DNA of 6,184 bases from contig CALHKJ010000348.1 in assembly GCA_938033975.1 (NCBI GenBank), positions 1-6,184 on the forward strand, read 5' to 3'. The position numbers and the translations under genes are program-made. Positions within the stretch are counted from its first letter, which is position 1. Each line of letters opens with the position of its first letter. The notes below the pieces were generated by a model, which did not search any database, had not been told where the DNA came from, and saw only the letters and a program-made list of their open reading frames with translations. Source of the stretch: an uncultured Saprospiraceae bacterium. Its GTDB lineage: Bacteria > Bacteroidota > Bacteroidia > Chitinophagales > Saprospiraceae. Positions 5,414 to 6,184 of the stretch are shown piece after piece.

Positions 5414-5480
5414 TTCATTTACTTACGTAAATAGCATCTCTGAAATGAGAAAACATTTATGGAAATGCAAAAAATACATT

Positions 5481-6184
5481 ATGCAAGCAGGAATAGATAT
5501 TGAGGCACTGAATCAACAGATTCAGGTGGATAGTGCCTTTTTAGAGGATTTAAAAGAAACTACCTCGAAGGTAATTGTTGGGCAAGAATATATGCTCGAG
5601 AGGTTGCTTTTGGGATTATTGGCAAAAGGTCATGTTCTTTTGGAGGGTCTTCCGGGATTAGCTAAGACCTTGTCAATTAAAACCCTGTCATCAGCTATAG
5701 ATGCAAAATTCAGTAGAATCCAGTTTACTCCGGATTTATTGCCAGCTGATATTATTGGTACAATGATATATAATCCGGGCACCAATGATTTTAATGTACG
5801 TAAAGGGCCAATCTTTGCTAACTTTATTTTGGCGGATGAAATCAATAGAGCACCTGCAAAAGTACAATCAGCATTGCTTGAGGCGATGCAAGAAAAGCAG
5901 GTAACGATTGGAAAGGAGAGTTATAAATTGGAAGAACCATTTTTGGTGCTGGCTACGCAAAACCCAATTGAGCAAGAAGGAACATATCCTTTGCCAGAGG
6001 CACAGGTTGATAGATTTATGTTGAAGGTAAAGATTGGGTATCCAAACAAGGATGAAGAGAGATCAATCATCCAAAAAACAATCTCTGGAGAAACGATGCA
6101 AAAGATCAATGCGGTTGTAAGTCCAGAAAAGATTGTCAAAGCGCGAGAGTTGGTGAAGAAGATTTATATGGATGATAAAATTAC
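5481..6184 (+). CDS. MoxR-family AAA+ ATPase, N-terminal 234 residues (runs off the right edge)
   Basis: Cytoplasmic MoxR AAA+ ATPase, a chaperone-like family that commonly works with DUF58 and von Willebrand A-domain partners encoded next to it. Visible motifs, numbered from ATG 5481: SKVIVGQEYMLERLLLGLLA (29-48), Walker A GLPGLAKT (56-63, the usual MoxR form), the MoxR hallmark RIQFTPDLLPADIIG (79-93), GPIFANFILADEINRAPAKV (109-128) with Walker B ending in DE at 119-120, QSALLEAMQEKQVTI, sensor 1 LATQNPIEQEGTYPLPEAQ (157-175) and the arginine-finger region DRF (177-179). About 90 residues of lid domain should lie beyond the edge. Start choice: ATG 5481 gives a family-like N-terminus (DIEALNQQIQVDSAF). 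An upstream in-frame ATG at 5445 would add MRKHLWKCKKYI, which looks unlike the family, but it cannot be excluded because the frame is open back to a TGA at 5259. No Shine-Dalgarno sequence is present. Confidence 0.93.
   Translation, partial: MQAGIDIEALNQQIQVDSAFLEDLKETTSKVIVGQEYMLERLLLGLLAKGHVLLEGLPGLAKTLSIKTLSSAIDAKFSRIQFTPDLLPADIIGTMIYNPGTNDFNVRKGPIFANFILADEINRAPAKVQSALLEAMQEKQVTIGKESYKLEEPFLVLATQNPIEQEGTYPLPEAQVDRFMLKVKIGYPNKDEERSIIQKTISGETMQKINAVVSPEKIVKARELVKKIYMDDKI

Noticed and set aside
5445..5480. Extended moxR start at ATG 5445
   Set aside because: It would add 12 basic residues (MRKHLWKCKKYI) unlike usual MoxR N-termini. ATG 5481 gives a typical start, though the extension cannot be formally excluded.
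1..6184. CRISPR array, transposase, phage, toxin-antitoxin, retron or other defence system
   Set aside because: No repeat-spacer pattern, transposase motif, integrase, reverse transcriptase or nuclease motif was found on either strand. The MoxR ATPase alone is not evidence of a defence system.

Overview
The window most likely comes from a member of the Bacteroidota, probably a Cytophagales-like marine or soil lineage. The DNA is AT-rich and genes are joined by TAATG stop/start overlaps. Start codons lack Shine-Dalgarno sequences. Secreted proteins end their signals in ...NAQ or ...FAQ or carry SC lipoboxes, and the Ig-like lipoprotein with the CARPANPNGGPEDDTPP start is typical of that phylum. 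The phylum call is fairly firm; anything finer is a guess.

Layout from left to right. (1) Positions 1-551, minus strand: the N-terminal 183 residues of a DUF937 protein that runs off the left edge. (2) Positions 552-925: a 374-base non-coding gap between divergent genes, holding a short direct repeat, a small perfect hairpin, an isolated G-rich tract and a 9-bp inverted repeat that abuts the next start codon. (3) Positions 926-3795, plus strand: a tightly coupled four-gene operon. It encodes a 535-residue Ig-like (SbsA-type) lipoprotein, LptB (the ATPase of the lipopolysaccharide exporter) and two very small lipoproteins of unknown function, joined by 1-, 11- and 1-base overlaps. (4) Positions 3796-3881: a short convergent gap. 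(5) Positions 3882-5206, minus strand: two tandem paralogous secreted proteins of a family I do not recognise, possibly preceded by a 34-codon basic small ORF at 5231-5335. (6) Positions 5336-5480: a divergent regulatory region containing an 11/12 inverted repeat and a Bacteroidota-type -7 promoter match. (7) Positions 5481-6184, plus strand: the N-terminal 234 residues of a MoxR-family AAA+ ATPase that runs off the right edge.

Two themes stand out. The first is cell-envelope biology: LptB is translationally coupled to three lipoproteins, which invites the idea that some of them serve the envelope or lipopolysaccharide transport. The second is an unnamed secreted-protein pair opposite a moxR gene. 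I see no mobile element, CRISPR array, RNA gene, phage gene or recognisable defence system. The most novel material is modest: the paralogous secreted pair, the shared C-x11-VDS motif of the small lipoproteins, the possible basic microprotein and the divergent inverted repeat.
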